A stretch of DNA of 64,000 nucleotides, taken from the NCBI GenBank assembly GCA_037042915.1, contig CM073204.1, forward strand, positions 868,001 to 932,000, given 5' to 3'. The notes beneath the pieces are model-generated. The model saw nothing but the letters and a program-made list of their open reading frames with translations, searched no databases and was not told the origin of the DNA. Below are positions 1-10,833 of this stretch, piece by piece (position 1 is the stretch's first letter; each line of letters starts with the position of its first letter). The translations under genes were made by a program, and so were the position numbers. The stretch is from Auricularia sp. M13. Lineage: Eukaryota; Basidiomycota; Agaricomycetes; Auriculariales; Auriculariaceae.

Positions 1-1
1 G

Positions 2-499
2 CGCTGGGCTGAGCTCGACATCGCGGGCTTCATGCAGCGCAACTCCCGCGCCATCCGGGAGCCGGAGGTCTTCGCGGCCGCACGCGAGCTGCGCAAGACA
101 CTCGGATTCGAGAAGGTCGGGGCCATCGGGTACTGCTTCGGCGGGTGGGCCGTGTTCCGCCTGGGCGCGAAGGAGCACAGTGCGGCGCCGCTGGTCGACT
201 GCATCTCGACCGGCCACCCGTCGCTCCTGACGGTCCAGGATATCGACGAGGTCGCCGTACCGGTCCAGGTCCTTGCGACCGAGATTGACCGGATGTACAC
301 GGCCGAGCTCAAGGCTCACACGTTCCAGAAGCTCCAGGAGCTCAAAGTGCCTTTCGACTACCAGCATTTCCCGGGCGTTGAGCATGGCTGCTTCAGCCGC
401 GGCGACGAGAAGATTCCGGGGGACCGTGAGGCGCTGGCGCGGGGCAAGAATGCAGCTGTTGCTTGGTTCGTGCAGCAGTTGCATGGCTCGAAAGCGTAG
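2..499 (+). CDS. Dienelactone hydrolase family protein, C-terminal part (5' end outside window)
   Basis: The reading frame is open from the window edge to a TAG stop, so only the C-terminal ~165 residues are present. The GYCFGG motif carries the nucleophilic Cys of dienelactone hydrolase (alpha/beta-hydrolase) proteins. An Asp in the segment EIDRMYT and a His in GVEHGCFSRGD fit the rest of a Cys-Asp-His triad. Family members hydrolyse dienelactones (carboxymethylenebutenolide) or related cyclic esters in the cytosol; many fungal members have no proven substrate. No intron is seen in this part. It lies 380 bases upstream of the next gene on the same strand. The family call is firm; the substrate is unknown. 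Confidence 0.9.
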   Translation, partial: RWAELDIAGFMQRNSRAIREPEVFAAARELRKTLGFEKVGAIGYCFGGWAVFRLGAKEHSAAPLVDCISTGHPSLLTVQDIDEVAVPVQVLATEIDRMYTAELKAHTFQKLQELKVPFDYQHFPGVEHGCFSRGDEKIPGDREALARGKNAAVAWFVQQLHGSKA

Positions 500-879
500 G
501 TCGTGTGACGAGAAGTGAGGATTCGCTGTAACTGTGCCTTCTGCGCCTGTAAACCTGCTGCTCAACGAAGTATGTTAAACAAAGAGCACAGTTGCGCTAT
601 ACGTGGCATTTTATATCATCTGAAATTAGCAATTGAGCGCAAGGAAGTTTATGAGGAGGTTAGGCAATGGAACACTGTCTCCGCTCACCATGACTCGCGG
701 ACACCCATCAACACACCAAGAGAAAATTTTAAGTAAATCGATTATCCATGATAATTGGACAAGTCGATGCACACCGTTCGTAAGTTGCTAGAAAATCTAC
801 ATGGTCGTTAATCGGGAAAGACGCGTTTACACTCCGACAGCCGAACCTTGGCCTCATCCTCCGCCGCGCACCAAGCCCA
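500..879. other. Intergenic region between two same-strand genes
   Basis: The sequence is AT-richer than its neighbours. It must hold the 3' UTR of the hydrolase gene and the promoter and leader of the zinc-finger gene. No open frame or repeat worth naming was seen. Confidence 0.6.
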
Positions 880-2086
880 ATGGCCAAGAACAAGAAGAAG
901 AGCAAGCAGGTCTGTGGTCTCGGGTGCCCATAGTAGCTGGCGGGCTGACTGTGCGTAGACGCTGCTGCCATGGTGCTGGTACTGCGAGCGCGAGTTCGAG
1001 GACGAAAAGGGTGCGTTGCTTTCAGTATTGCAGAAGACTCTGGGCTTACGGGTTGTCATGGAAATAGTGCTCATGCAGCACCAGAAGGCCAAGCATTTTA
1101 AATGCCGCCATTGTCCTCGCCGATTGAACACGGCTGGTGGTCTCGCTGTTCATGTGCAGCAAGTACATAAGCTCGATCCTGACAAGTACGCTCATTATGT
1201 TTCGTTCTCCGATTTCACTCACCAATTCATCATTATCCTAGGATCGAGAATGCGTTACCAGGTCGAGACGGGTACGACGTCGAAATCTTCGGCATGGAGG
1301 GCATCCCGCCGCCTGACCTCGCCGACTACAAGCGGCGCAAAGAGGCCGAGCTGGGCCTGAAGCCGGGCACGATCACGCAGCCCGCGCAGAAGCGGCAGCG
1401 CGTCGAGAACCGCGTGTTGAGCGAGACGGAGCTGCGCATAGCACTCGAGGCGCACCGCGCGCTCATGGGCGCGTCCGAGGCCGTCAACCCGGCGCCGGCG
1501 GCGGAGGCCATGGCCGTGTACAACGCCGCGCCGACGACGTACACCGTCCCGCCCGTCGTCGCGCCCGTCGTCCCGCTCCCGCCGCCGGGCATGTTCCCGC
1601 CGGGCATGCCGCCGCCGCCGTTCCCCGGCGCACCGCCGTTCCTCCCGCCCCCGCCGTTTGCGCCGGGCATGCCGCCCCCGCCGGGCTTCCCGCTGCCGCC
1701 TCCTGGTATGCCTGGTATGCCACCGCCGGGTTTCATCCCAGGCGGCCCACCGCCCCCGCCATCGTTCGTGCCGGCGTCTGCGACGATGGGCCCGCCGCCA
1801 GACGCAATATTGTCAGAAGCTCGCGTGTACGCGCCCAGTTCCAACTACACCAACCCGCCGCTCAAGGACGGCGCCGTGCTCATCTGGACCAACCCCAACA
1901 TGTCTCCCGTTCGTCTGCTGTCCCCTTTGCGCGCGCCGAATTCGGTCTCTAACCTTTGTACAGGAGGAAGTACGGTCGACAGAGAAGCAGTACGCGGTCA
2001 GCTCCGAGGTCATCTCCGCCATCGGGTTCTCCATGGGCGAGGACATGCGCGGCAAGAAGCGCGCGCGGGCGGAGGATTTCTTGTGA
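880..2086 (+). CDS. ZNF207/BuGZ-like C2H2 zinc-finger protein
   Basis: Five exons (880-909, 959-1010, 1068-1185, 1242-1908, 1964-2086) give 329 residues with phases that agree at every junction. The N-terminus reads [10 protein letters not shown], then [25 protein letters not shown] and [11 protein letters not shown]. This is the two-finger N-terminal block of metazoan ZNF207/BuGZ and plant SUF4-type proteins, followed by the conserved EIFGMEGIP segment. A long Pro/Gly/Met-rich low-complexity tract fills residues ~150-250, as in that family, and the tail is basic ([12 protein letters not shown]). Animal relatives bind Bub3 and microtubules at kinetochores; plant relatives regulate transcription; the fungal role is not established. 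I did not identify a clear Bub3-binding GLEBS motif. The donor of intron 4 (GTTCGT at 1909) was chosen because it yields the in-frame join MSPEEVRS. Confidence 0.88.
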
Positions 2087-3542
2087 TTTTTCTAGTTGAC
2101 CTTGCTGACTGACTCGTGACTTGAACTCGCGCCAAAGGTGAGGTGCCCAGGTATGTGCGGTGCGATGTACGTTGTACTCCGGCCTTTCGAACAAAACATT
2201 GCATCGGCGTGAAGCGGACATTGCACATCGTCCTGCCGCCATGTTTTGATATTCCCGCTCCTCATCGGCGTTCTCGACGACGATGAGGTCTGACCTTGAC
2301 CTGCTACCGCCGGGCTCTGTGTCAGGTTATGCTGATGATACGTTGTCGCCTGCTCGATTAGGGCTTGCTGCAAGTTCGTCCCGTTGGTTGAGTCTTCTTT
2401 TCGGCGTTCTCGGCGACTTCGTGAGGGAGCCAGAAAACTCAGTGCGTACCTACTGCGCGCTCTGTCTTTATCACCCGACTATCTGCCCTAAGTGTTCATG
2501 ATAAACTCGAACTTCATGCTGGGCGGATGCTCTCTCATTCCGGCGGACCCACTGGGCGGCGACGTAAACTCAGCTTCTGTGCTCTTTATCTGCCCATGGA
2601 TGCGACTCAGGGTGCTACCACTGCGAGTATACGACTCTGTTACGGCCGTTGCCTCTCGCCCGCTCGTCGACCATCTGAGATGTTGCGCAGTTTCCATTGC
2701 TGCTCTTCCCGTACCTCGACGCCGTTCGCAGCAATGTCACCAATCTGATGTCGCTTCCTGCAACCGCCTTGCAGAGGATTTGCTGCAGTATCCAGGCTAT
2801 GGTGTTGGGCTAGGTGCGCGCACCGTTAGTCTTGAGCTGACTGGCGCTCAAGACTGACTCGCGGATTTGCTGGGCAAGCCCTTAAGCTTCCACTGGACCT
2901 CACGAAGCGAGAGACATTTTGAAAGATTCAGCTGATACCAGCGGCGCATATGACACTCCCCATGGTTCGATAACATCTGTATGTGATTTTGAAAGGCGCT
3001 TAACAGTATTGACAGCTTGTCTGACAGTCCCGAGCATGCATTTATCTCTGTTACGCATACAGCCGACATAGGATCCCACTGCCATCTCGAGGCTTTGCAA
3101 AATTCAAATGCGATGTCCGCGGTGTGTTGATAGCTGACAGATGTCAATGAGACCTGACCAATTATACCAGGTATCACTATTCCGAAAACGACTGTCATCA
3201 GCTACGCCTTTTCTCTACAATTCCGCCGCAGCGTCGGAGGTCAGCGAACAACCCTGACGCTTACTACGCACAGGCTATACCGACACGTGGTGCCATTGTC
3301 CTTCAGATGCGCTGGCTATTGCGATAGTCCATCAGCGCCGAAGAACCCAGCCGCTCATTGGCAGCGCTTGCTCTCCTGCTGCGTGGCAGGTTCAATACAC
3401 CGACTAAGTCCTATGACCTCCACCTTTTCCAGCATTCAGGGAAAAATCTCAGGTTATACTCTAGATTTTCCGGCATTGCGAAGTGGTCAACGAGCGTTGT
3501 TTAACATGACGCCCGGGAAACAACGAAGCGACATCCACTCCG
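2087..3542. other. Intergenic region, no recognised gene
   Basis: Several open frames of 70-120 codons exist on both strands, for example 2492-2857 plus and 2848-3198 minus. None shows a domain, a convincing splice pattern or similarity to another gene in this window. Confidence 0.5.
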
Positions 3543-3785
3543 TCAGTGCCTATGAAGCCACTCGCATTTGTTGCCCTGGCCTTGAAGGCAGCCGGGGATG
3601 CCGCGAGCATCGCAGATGCAACAGGTGTCCTGGCAGGTGTCTATGTATCTCGGTTAGCCCGCGGGACTGGGCGCAAAAAACAGCGTACTCACAGTTGCCG
3701 CCGGGTGCCCAGCTTCGCTGGGGGCAGCGTTAACGGCGCCGACAAGGGCGAAGAGGGCGAGGACGAGGGCACGGGGAGCGAACAT
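3543..3785 (-). pseudogene. Decayed small secreted Cys-rich protein gene (paralogue of the 56.8 and 57.9 kb genes)
   Basis: Exon 1 (3785-3693) encodes MFAPRALVLALFALVGAV, a signal peptide almost the same as that of the 57.9 kb gene. It is followed by a GTGAGT donor and, after an intron, an exon 2 (3640-3543) reading DTCQDTCCIC and IPGCL. The two live copies splice in phase 1. Here exon 1 is an exact multiple of three, so exon 2 falls out of frame. The first mature cysteine is missing and the final CYC motif has become C-E-W. I infer a pseudogene. Use of an unseen alternative splice site cannot be ruled out. Confidence 0.75.
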
Positions 3786-4275
3786 TGCAAACAAACTGGC
3801 TGACGAACTGGGCGTGAGACACGTTAAGCTGCGCGATGCGCTGAATTATATTGTAAGCCGGACAGTTTCTTCTTCCATGGGACATCATGGATAAGTGACG
3901 GACGTTCCGAAGAGTCAATTGCAAATGCTATCCTGCAGTGTGCTGAGTCGCCAGACGTGTTTTCTGTGGAGTGCTCCGCGGCAACAGATGCGTGGAACGC
4001 GCGAGACGATGGCACGAATAAGGTGGCCGATCACGCACTCGACTCTGGCTAATGCTGCTTCAAAATAGGCATCTGATCTTCCATGATGATGTACCTGATT
4101 GCTGCTAGCAAGCAACGTGGCATTTGCCAGTCATTTGCACCGCAACACCAGATCCGTTCTTGCAAGGATGATTGGAAATACAACGTTCGACTAAATCGGT
4201 AGCATAGAGGAGCTGGGCAGTAAAGTGACTAGCACTCTTAAGGAACTGCGTTTGAAACATTGGGAGTTTGCAAAG
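3786..4275. other. Intergenic region between two minus-strand genes
   Basis: It holds the old promoter of the decayed secreted-protein gene and the 3' flank of the dioxygenase gene. No coding signal is seen. Confidence 0.5.
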
Positions 4276-5396
4276 TCATCCTTCAAGTGAATACTGAACA
4301 CCGCCATTCGTGGTGCTGCGAGCCTGATCATCCATCTGCACGAGACGTTCCCACATGCTACGTCCGCGGCCTTGGAGAGTCGAAGCGAACTTCTCATCGC
4401 GCATCCACTCCAAGCCATGCTGCAAGATGTTGCGTGCGCGACTTGATCCACCTCGGGAGTCGCCCATACAACCGTGGAGAGTGACGCGCTCGCAGTCCCG
4501 CGAGTAACTTGCGCAATGGAGAATATTGTTGTTATAAAAGACGGTCTGCCCCCCTTTTTACAAAGGCCGGGTAAGCTAGTGAGTTCAATCCTTCTAGGAG
4601 ACTCGACGCACGCTTCAAGGCGACGCGCAGAACGCCGGGCATGGTCATTGGGTCTTCAGGAGGATTCATAGTGCAGGACTGCGCGCGTTGCTCCGGGGTA
4701 CGAGCCTTCAAATGAGATCCCGGGACAACAAACAAGGCGGCATCGTCCTTGAGCGCCCTGGTAAAAGTGCATGAGACGAGTTCCACACCACGGTTGGCAT
4801 AAGCATCGAATGACATACGTGTTCCACTGAACCTGCAGATTTACAGGGCTTAGAACGTAAGACGATTACGGGATACAATCAGCTACTCACGCCATGGTGC
4901 CATTGCTTCAGTGCCTCAAGCTCTTCTTCCGCAGTTGCGTTCTCGCGCACATCGTCTCTGTGCCAGCGCAGGGCGAAATCGTGTTCGGCAGGGTTAATCA
5001 ACATGTTGAATAACTCTATATGGTGATAAGCCATTGATAAAAGTGCACAATAGTCAACGTACCCATCTGAAGGTCCTTGTCTTCGCACTGGAGCAGTGCT
5101 CGTGCAATTCCAGTCAATTTGTCGCCGCAGTACCACTTGGCGAACTCAGGCTCGCCGAGGTCGGGGTGCATGAGGTGCTGGACCCCCCAAACATCTGGCC
5201 GCTGGCTCACGGTATCGAAGGGTGGGAACTGCTTTCCCACAGTGCGCCTGAAGGGCCAATTTCCTGCTCGAGTCTTCGCAATCGCGCGCGCAGAGGCGGC
5301 GTCAAGCACAGGCAGCTGCTCGTCAGGAATGAGGCCTTCAACTATAACGAAGCCGTCTGTATCGTAGCGTTGCTTCAGCTCCGCCGTCGTGGTCAT
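4276..5396 (-). CDS. Phytanoyl-CoA dioxygenase (PhyH) family protein
   Basis: Five exons (5396-5063, 5015-4891, 4832-4819, 4757-4612, 4553-4276) give 298 residues with consistent phases. PhyH enzymes are Fe(II)/2-oxoglutarate-dependent oxygenases that hydroxylate lipids or small metabolites. The iron-binding triad is visible: H130 and D132 in LRWHRDDV and H219 in YNNNILHCASY. R229 in CERVTLHG would bind 2-oxoglutarate. The ends DGFVIVEGL (N-terminal) and RGGSSRARNILQHGLEW (C-terminal) fit the fungal PhyH type. Exon 3 is a 14-base microexon; omitting it breaks the frame and the QWNTAL segment. The substrate cannot be told. No pathway partners are adjacent. Confidence 0.9.
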
Positions 5397-6761
5397 CGTC
5401 GAGAGTCAAGGTCAGGTGGCTTGTCGTGGCGTCAAGTGACGATTACCGATATCGGATAAGCGCTCGTCAGCGGATCAAGTCATCCTATCGGCAACCCGGC
5501 ATCCGATGCGGACTGAATTCACCAGCAGCTCATCAGTCACCTGGTTGCACCTGGAATCCGTTGGAGCATTGGCCTGTCAACGTCGGCCATATTGTATCTA
5601 CACGGGTCTTCACGGAGACATCCAGAGAACGGAGACAGGATAGGCGGCATACTCAAGTTTCAAGCGGACCGAAGCACAGGGCATTGCAGCGAAGGGACGC
5701 TGTGCTCGTTCCCAGAGACACGCAGTGCTCATGAGCGCAGATCAAAAGTGTAACTTCTGTTCTCAGGCACTGCCGGCTCAGCACACCCTTCAAGAGCCTT
5801 CACGAGCTTCCAAAGCGCCTCGATGGAAGGCGGAGCGCCAGAATTTGCGTCTCACTACTAATCATAATCGAGATGGAGCCTAGCTGCGACTGATCAGTGG
5901 GCGATGTCATTGACCTCAATAGCTGTCTGAAGGGAACGATTTCTGGGGAACAGCCTCCTCTGTCGTCAGAGTTAATCCCACTTCGCGCTCGAGAAGGTTT
6001 CTGGAGCTACCCCCTCGCAAGCCGATCATGTCCCGCTGTCGCGGGCTCAACGGGAAAACATCTCAGCGCAGGCGACGGAGTGAATCGAGCGTCAAGCCGG
6101 CAGAATCGACTCCGTTAAAGCACCCGGTACCGGGTCACATCATGCGCGACATCCATGTCGGACATGGCGGTTTTGGCACAGCAATGAAGGACTGGGTCCA
6201 GCTTACGCATACGAACTTCCTAAATGCCTGTTTATCCATCAAGGGAAAGCCGTGCTCCCTCGCCACACAATCTCAAGGTTCATCTGCAGTTCTCGAAGGA
6301 GGCACAGCTGTCACTCGGATACATCGTCGCTGAGCAACAGGAGGGTCCCCCTGACGTACTTGTGCAAACGGCGTACCGCGACTGCGGATGCGACAAATGA
6401 ACAATCCCGCGCAAACAGCTGATCACATATCTCAAAGCCGAAAAGCAGGCGAATCCTGAAAAGGCCTGGCGGGCGCTGTGTTATACGCGTGTTTGAACTA
6501 CGCAGACATGCGTTGAGGCGCTGTCGGGTGCAAAACAGAGCTGTGCATGGCCATCGGCAGCTGTAGCGCAAAGCACCAATCTGCGGCCCGCGAAAGCGAT
6601 GTCCGACCTTTGCCTGAGAAGTCTCACCCGAAATCTCCACTGGCAGATGCAGATCGCGGGATCCGCCGCATCCTGCTGCCGTGTGTTGCTTGTGAGTGAA
6701 AAAACTATATCAAGCCCGCCCGCGCCCGAGTGATCCCCACCCAGCAGTCCCTTTGATCCAC
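5397..6761. other. Intergenic region between divergent genes
   Basis: This is the shared upstream region of the PhyH gene (minus) and the C2H2 gene (plus). Frames such as 6028-6333 plus and 6481-6774 minus are open but have no recognisable domain. An AT-rich stretch with ACTATATC near 6704 lies about 57 bases before the C2H2 start and could be its TATA element. Confidence 0.5.
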
Positions 6762-7889
6762 ATGAGCAGCCCAAGCTACTCGCCGTGCTCGTCTCCAGAA
6801 GTGCCCGTGACCAGGCTTCCTGGAGTGGACGCTCTCCTTGCTGGTCGGTGACTGCTGCTCGTGGCTAATCCATGCTAAGACCTTCATAGGTGTCACCCCT
6901 TATAAGTCAGAGTACTGCACTGAGTGCAACCTCGACGAGCCTAGCACGTGTTGCACGTCCCCTTGCCAATATGCGCCTTACTTGGCTGTCACTTCGAACC
7001 ACCGTCCGCGAGCGCGTTCCCTCCAAGCCGAGCCGCCGAAAACGAACGTCCAGGTATATCCTGTCTTCTGTGACTTCGCAGTGACTCATACCTCTTATTA
7101 GGCTTCACGCTGGCGTGCACAGACCTTCAACGCATCGTATCCATCTACCCCCGTGCCACTGCTGCGTCCGAGTGTGACATGGTCCAGTCCGACCAGCAGC
7201 CCGGCCAACTCGTTCACGTCTTCGTCACTGGGCCCTAGCACCCCTTCCACCCCTGCATCTTCGGGAAGCCCTTTGCCTCCGCAATTCGAAGTTTGGACCC
7301 CGAGCGCTACGGAATTGAGACGGGTTTTCCGAGTCGCGGGCACAGTCCGGCGAGCCCGCATGCTTCCACTGCGGAAGAAGAGGAAGACAGCTGCTCGCTT
7401 TTGGACGAGGATTCCGGAGACTGCACGCCCGTTGGCGCGCCGGGAGCTCCTGTTTTTGCCGTTTTTCGTCCTGTTGAGCACGGCAAAAGCTTGGCTATGG
7501 CTGCTTCTGGAGAAACGCTCGCCGATCTGCACAAGGACTGGAAGGCACGTCTTCCCCCCGACACTGTGCCTACCGAGGAGGAGATTCGTCGCAAGCCGCT
7601 GCCGTGCCCGTACTGTCGTCGGCGCTTCGACCGCCCGAGCATTCGCAGGGTGCGCTTCATTTCACATATCAAGAGACCCTGACTCACGTGTCTCGTCGTG
7701 CTAGACTCACATCAACTCTCACACGGGGGAACGTCGTGCGTAATGTTCACTTTCATTACGAATATCAATCTAACATATTCTCCAGCGTTCCAGTGCTCAT
7801 TCTCTGGCTGCGATCGCACATTCTCAGTACTCAGCAACAAGTACAGACATGAGCGATCGCATAAAACAAAGGCTGCGGTGAAAAAGTAA
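6762..7889 (+). CDS. C2H2 zinc-finger protein with two C-terminal fingers
   Basis: Clear exons are 6762-6843, 6890-7053, 7102 to about 7225, ~7287-7649, 7705-7735 and 7786-7889. The N-terminal half carries a Cys-rich patch (EYCTECNLDEPSTCC) and then a Ser/Pro-rich tract. The C-terminus has finger 1 CPYC...HINSH with an HTGER linker, split by two introns, and finger 2 CSFSGC...HERSH, followed by a short basic tail. Such proteins are usually nuclear DNA-binding regulators. The reading frame changes between 7210 and 7290. A ~68-80 base intron starting at one of three possible GT sites would repair it, but the exact join is not certain. The start ATG was chosen because it makes the phase of the first intron work. 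Confidence 0.78.
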
Positions 7890-10833
7890 AATTTCATCAT
7901 CACAGCTAGCGAGGGCATCGCATCTTTTTTTCATCTTCGTCGCGAGTCCTCCTCTGCTCGCGCCTTGTGAATGTTGGTGTTCTTAAGATTCTATGTATCC
8001 AATGACTTGCGGTTACCACTATATGGACTCTCCAGTGTCGTGTCTTTCTTCTCGATGTCTCCTACTGTATCCCGCTATGCCTGTGACAGGATCACGGTGC
8101 AGATAACCCAGCGGTGGTGTCAATGTCACTCCTTGACTGTATTTCTATCCAATCATTTCCTGTTTTTGTATCTATGTCAATCAGTCTGCGCCATGGCGCT
8201 TTGCTTTGCCCTCGAAACGAATCCGCGCCGTGAATCTCCTCCTTGAATGGCCAACTGCAAGCGGCAAATCCGTTATTAGACGCTGCACTCGGCGGCGATG
8301 AAGGTCTCGCTCCGTGTTGTTGACTGAGATCGCTGCGGCATTACTCGTTTCGCTTGCATTAACAGGCGCCGGGTATGGATCGCCGAGGGTAAACAGGGAA
8401 CGTAAGCTACACATTGGGGACCGTCGGTCCCGCGCTCCGTGGACGGGCGACGATACACGCCATTTGAGACCTGCTGCCGGCCGCTCTCCATCCCTGTGAG
8501 AAGCTGCACGTGATACGTTCAGTTGACGGTAAACTGCCTGTTCAGGACGACTTGCACAGGCAACATACATTCCAGCCCCGCATCACCGCCGTGTATGAGC
8601 TTCAGCCATTCATGCAAAGGGGCACTAGCCTCTGACATGACTCCCCTATGGTAGTAGGTACTGCTTGATCTGAGAGTATCAATAAGCGTAGCACTCTGCG
8701 ACGCGCCAGCTGGGAATTAATGCCCCAGTTATGCCCGTCATGAGGGTGATCATAACGCTCAGCGTGCGAATGAAAGATCTGGAGCGACCGTCCCTGCGTT
8801 GTTACGCTCGAGCGGCTCCCTGGACGGACATAGCTTCCACATGCTGCTATCACCGGCCCCGGTTCGCCTGTCAGCGCCTGCTTGCCAAATATACCCATGG
8901 CGGTCGTTCCCACGGCCATGTCAGATAGTCAAGGAAGGCAGCGCGGCACATCGGCTCTGCACTCACGCAGTACTCTGACGTCGCTCAGGACTTGCTTCCT
9001 ATTATATGACTGTCCGCGAAGGAGCCAGTAGCCCGGGACCGTGCTTAAGCGCGGCTGAAGCGCGCTGCAAGCAGAGCGCACACGCCCTCTTCTGCCCAGC
9101 CCTGCCAATCAAGCAATCTCGCCGGGTGCGGAATAGGGATAACTCGGGAAGTCACATACCGGGAAAAGGGAACGAACGCCTGTTGCGTAGCACATGGCAC
9201 AGGGAAAGCGCACAGAAGTCGCGGCTGCATCGCGATTTCGCACAGGCAACACCGGAGTTTCTCCCACTCCTGTACTCAGGCGACTCGCGCTCCGAGCGTA
9301 ACATCATCGTTCTGAAGGGTGATGTAACATAGCAACTCCGCGTGGTCCAGTGCCAGGGCGGAGGGGAGCGCACGGGGAAGCACACAGCACGAGCGTGTGT
9401 CCCATCACATTCGCTGAGCATCATCGATCGCAACTCCTGTGTGTGTGTGCAGCGGGATGGAGAAACAAAGCCGAACCGCAAGCGCAGATCCAACGTCTGA
9501 CGGCAGCAGAGAACTTCGAACGCGGGAATGCAGAAGCCATTGCCTGGGGCAACCATTGCAAGTCACACCATCGGATTCGGATAACTGGAGTCGTAGATTC
9601 TGGCGTGAAGCAAATATACCCTATGGAGGAACCTGCGCCGAATCACGGTCCAGAAAGTGCGAAACCAGCGCTACTTGTATTCAATGTCTTTCTCAGCCAT
9701 TCACACTGCATGAACTATGTTCGCAGAGGTCTGAACGGTTCAGTGACAAGGGTAAGCACTGAGTTCCTGAAGCACGAAGCAGCGCGAGGATGAAATTAAC
9801 GTGGAGATCCACAGGTTCCAGATGAAGAGACTCGGTCCCGGAACCGCGAGACCCTGTCTAACTGCAAGACGAGACGAGAATAACGCTTCGCCACCGTGTC
9901 GGAAAAGAGTGTGCCGGCATTGCGAAGCTGTCAATGACTGTGTGGCTCAAGTGTCCAGCGCGTCCAAGGGACAGCAGCTCAGGAGGTCGAAACGCAGATA
10001 GACACCGCAAGTCGACAGGAAGACCTCCACGCGTCCGGGAGAAAGACGGCTAAATCGCGATCCGGCTTCGCTGGTAAAAATGGGATGACAACGCCGATCC
10101 AGAACAACTTCAGGCCAGAGAGTGTGGAACCATGTACCTCCACTTCAGCCGGGATCACAGCATGAGGATGGATCTCGTTGGTGCTGGCAGATGGGCTATA
10201 GCTGGACCTGAGGAGAGGTTCCTGGGGTGGAACATGGCCGAACGTCGCCACTGCAAAGTTTCTGGAACCGCCGACATGATGCAAACTTGATGCCCTGGCA
10301 TAAACAGAATGCGAGCAGATCCTCGTCCGTTTTCACATGTTGAGCGCATTCTGCCCTGCGCCGGGTCGCTCGCGTGGAAAAATCATCAGCTCGATCAGCG
10401 AACCACAACGGCACAACTGATGCCTCAGGGAATCACAGGGTATCTCGTCCGCCGTACCCGACAAAGGAAGACTGGTGTTTCCCCAAGGCATCACACACGT
10501 GTGCATGAGAACAACGATTGGACTCTAACCGCCAGGGTACTAATCAGACGATCGCGAATGGGACATTCGTTTTGCCCGGCGTTGGAGTGGTTCCGTCTTC
10601 ACAGCCAGCGGACGAAGATTCCAGCTTGTTTTGAACGAGGATGTACACTGTGAGCGCCAGAGAAGGACAGGCGAAGAAAGCATATTCAGCACAACGCGAC
10701 AAAGAAGCAGCAAACGCAAGCAAAACGGCATACAATACACACACCGGCATCCGATGACCCACCCAACCAGACCGAAACACCGACACCGATGCCTGACAGC
10801 AGAACAGCACGAGTCGCCCCACAACGAGACAGA
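7890..10833. other. Long intergenic region, no recognised gene
   Basis: Nearly 3 kb between the convergent C2H2 and Zn2Cys6 genes. Open frames up to ~147 codons exist (9350-9793 plus, 8181-8570 minus), but none has family motifs, a splice pattern or a paralogue here. Decayed transposon sequence is possible but not demonstrated. Confidence 0.45.

Noticed and set aside
1326-1844. Gly-rich antisense frame over the zinc-finger gene
   Set aside because: Complement of the Pro-rich tract of the sense protein.
2848-3198. 116-codon minus-strand frame upstream of the decayed Cys-rich gene
   Set aside because: No domain, no splice support, no paralogue in the window.
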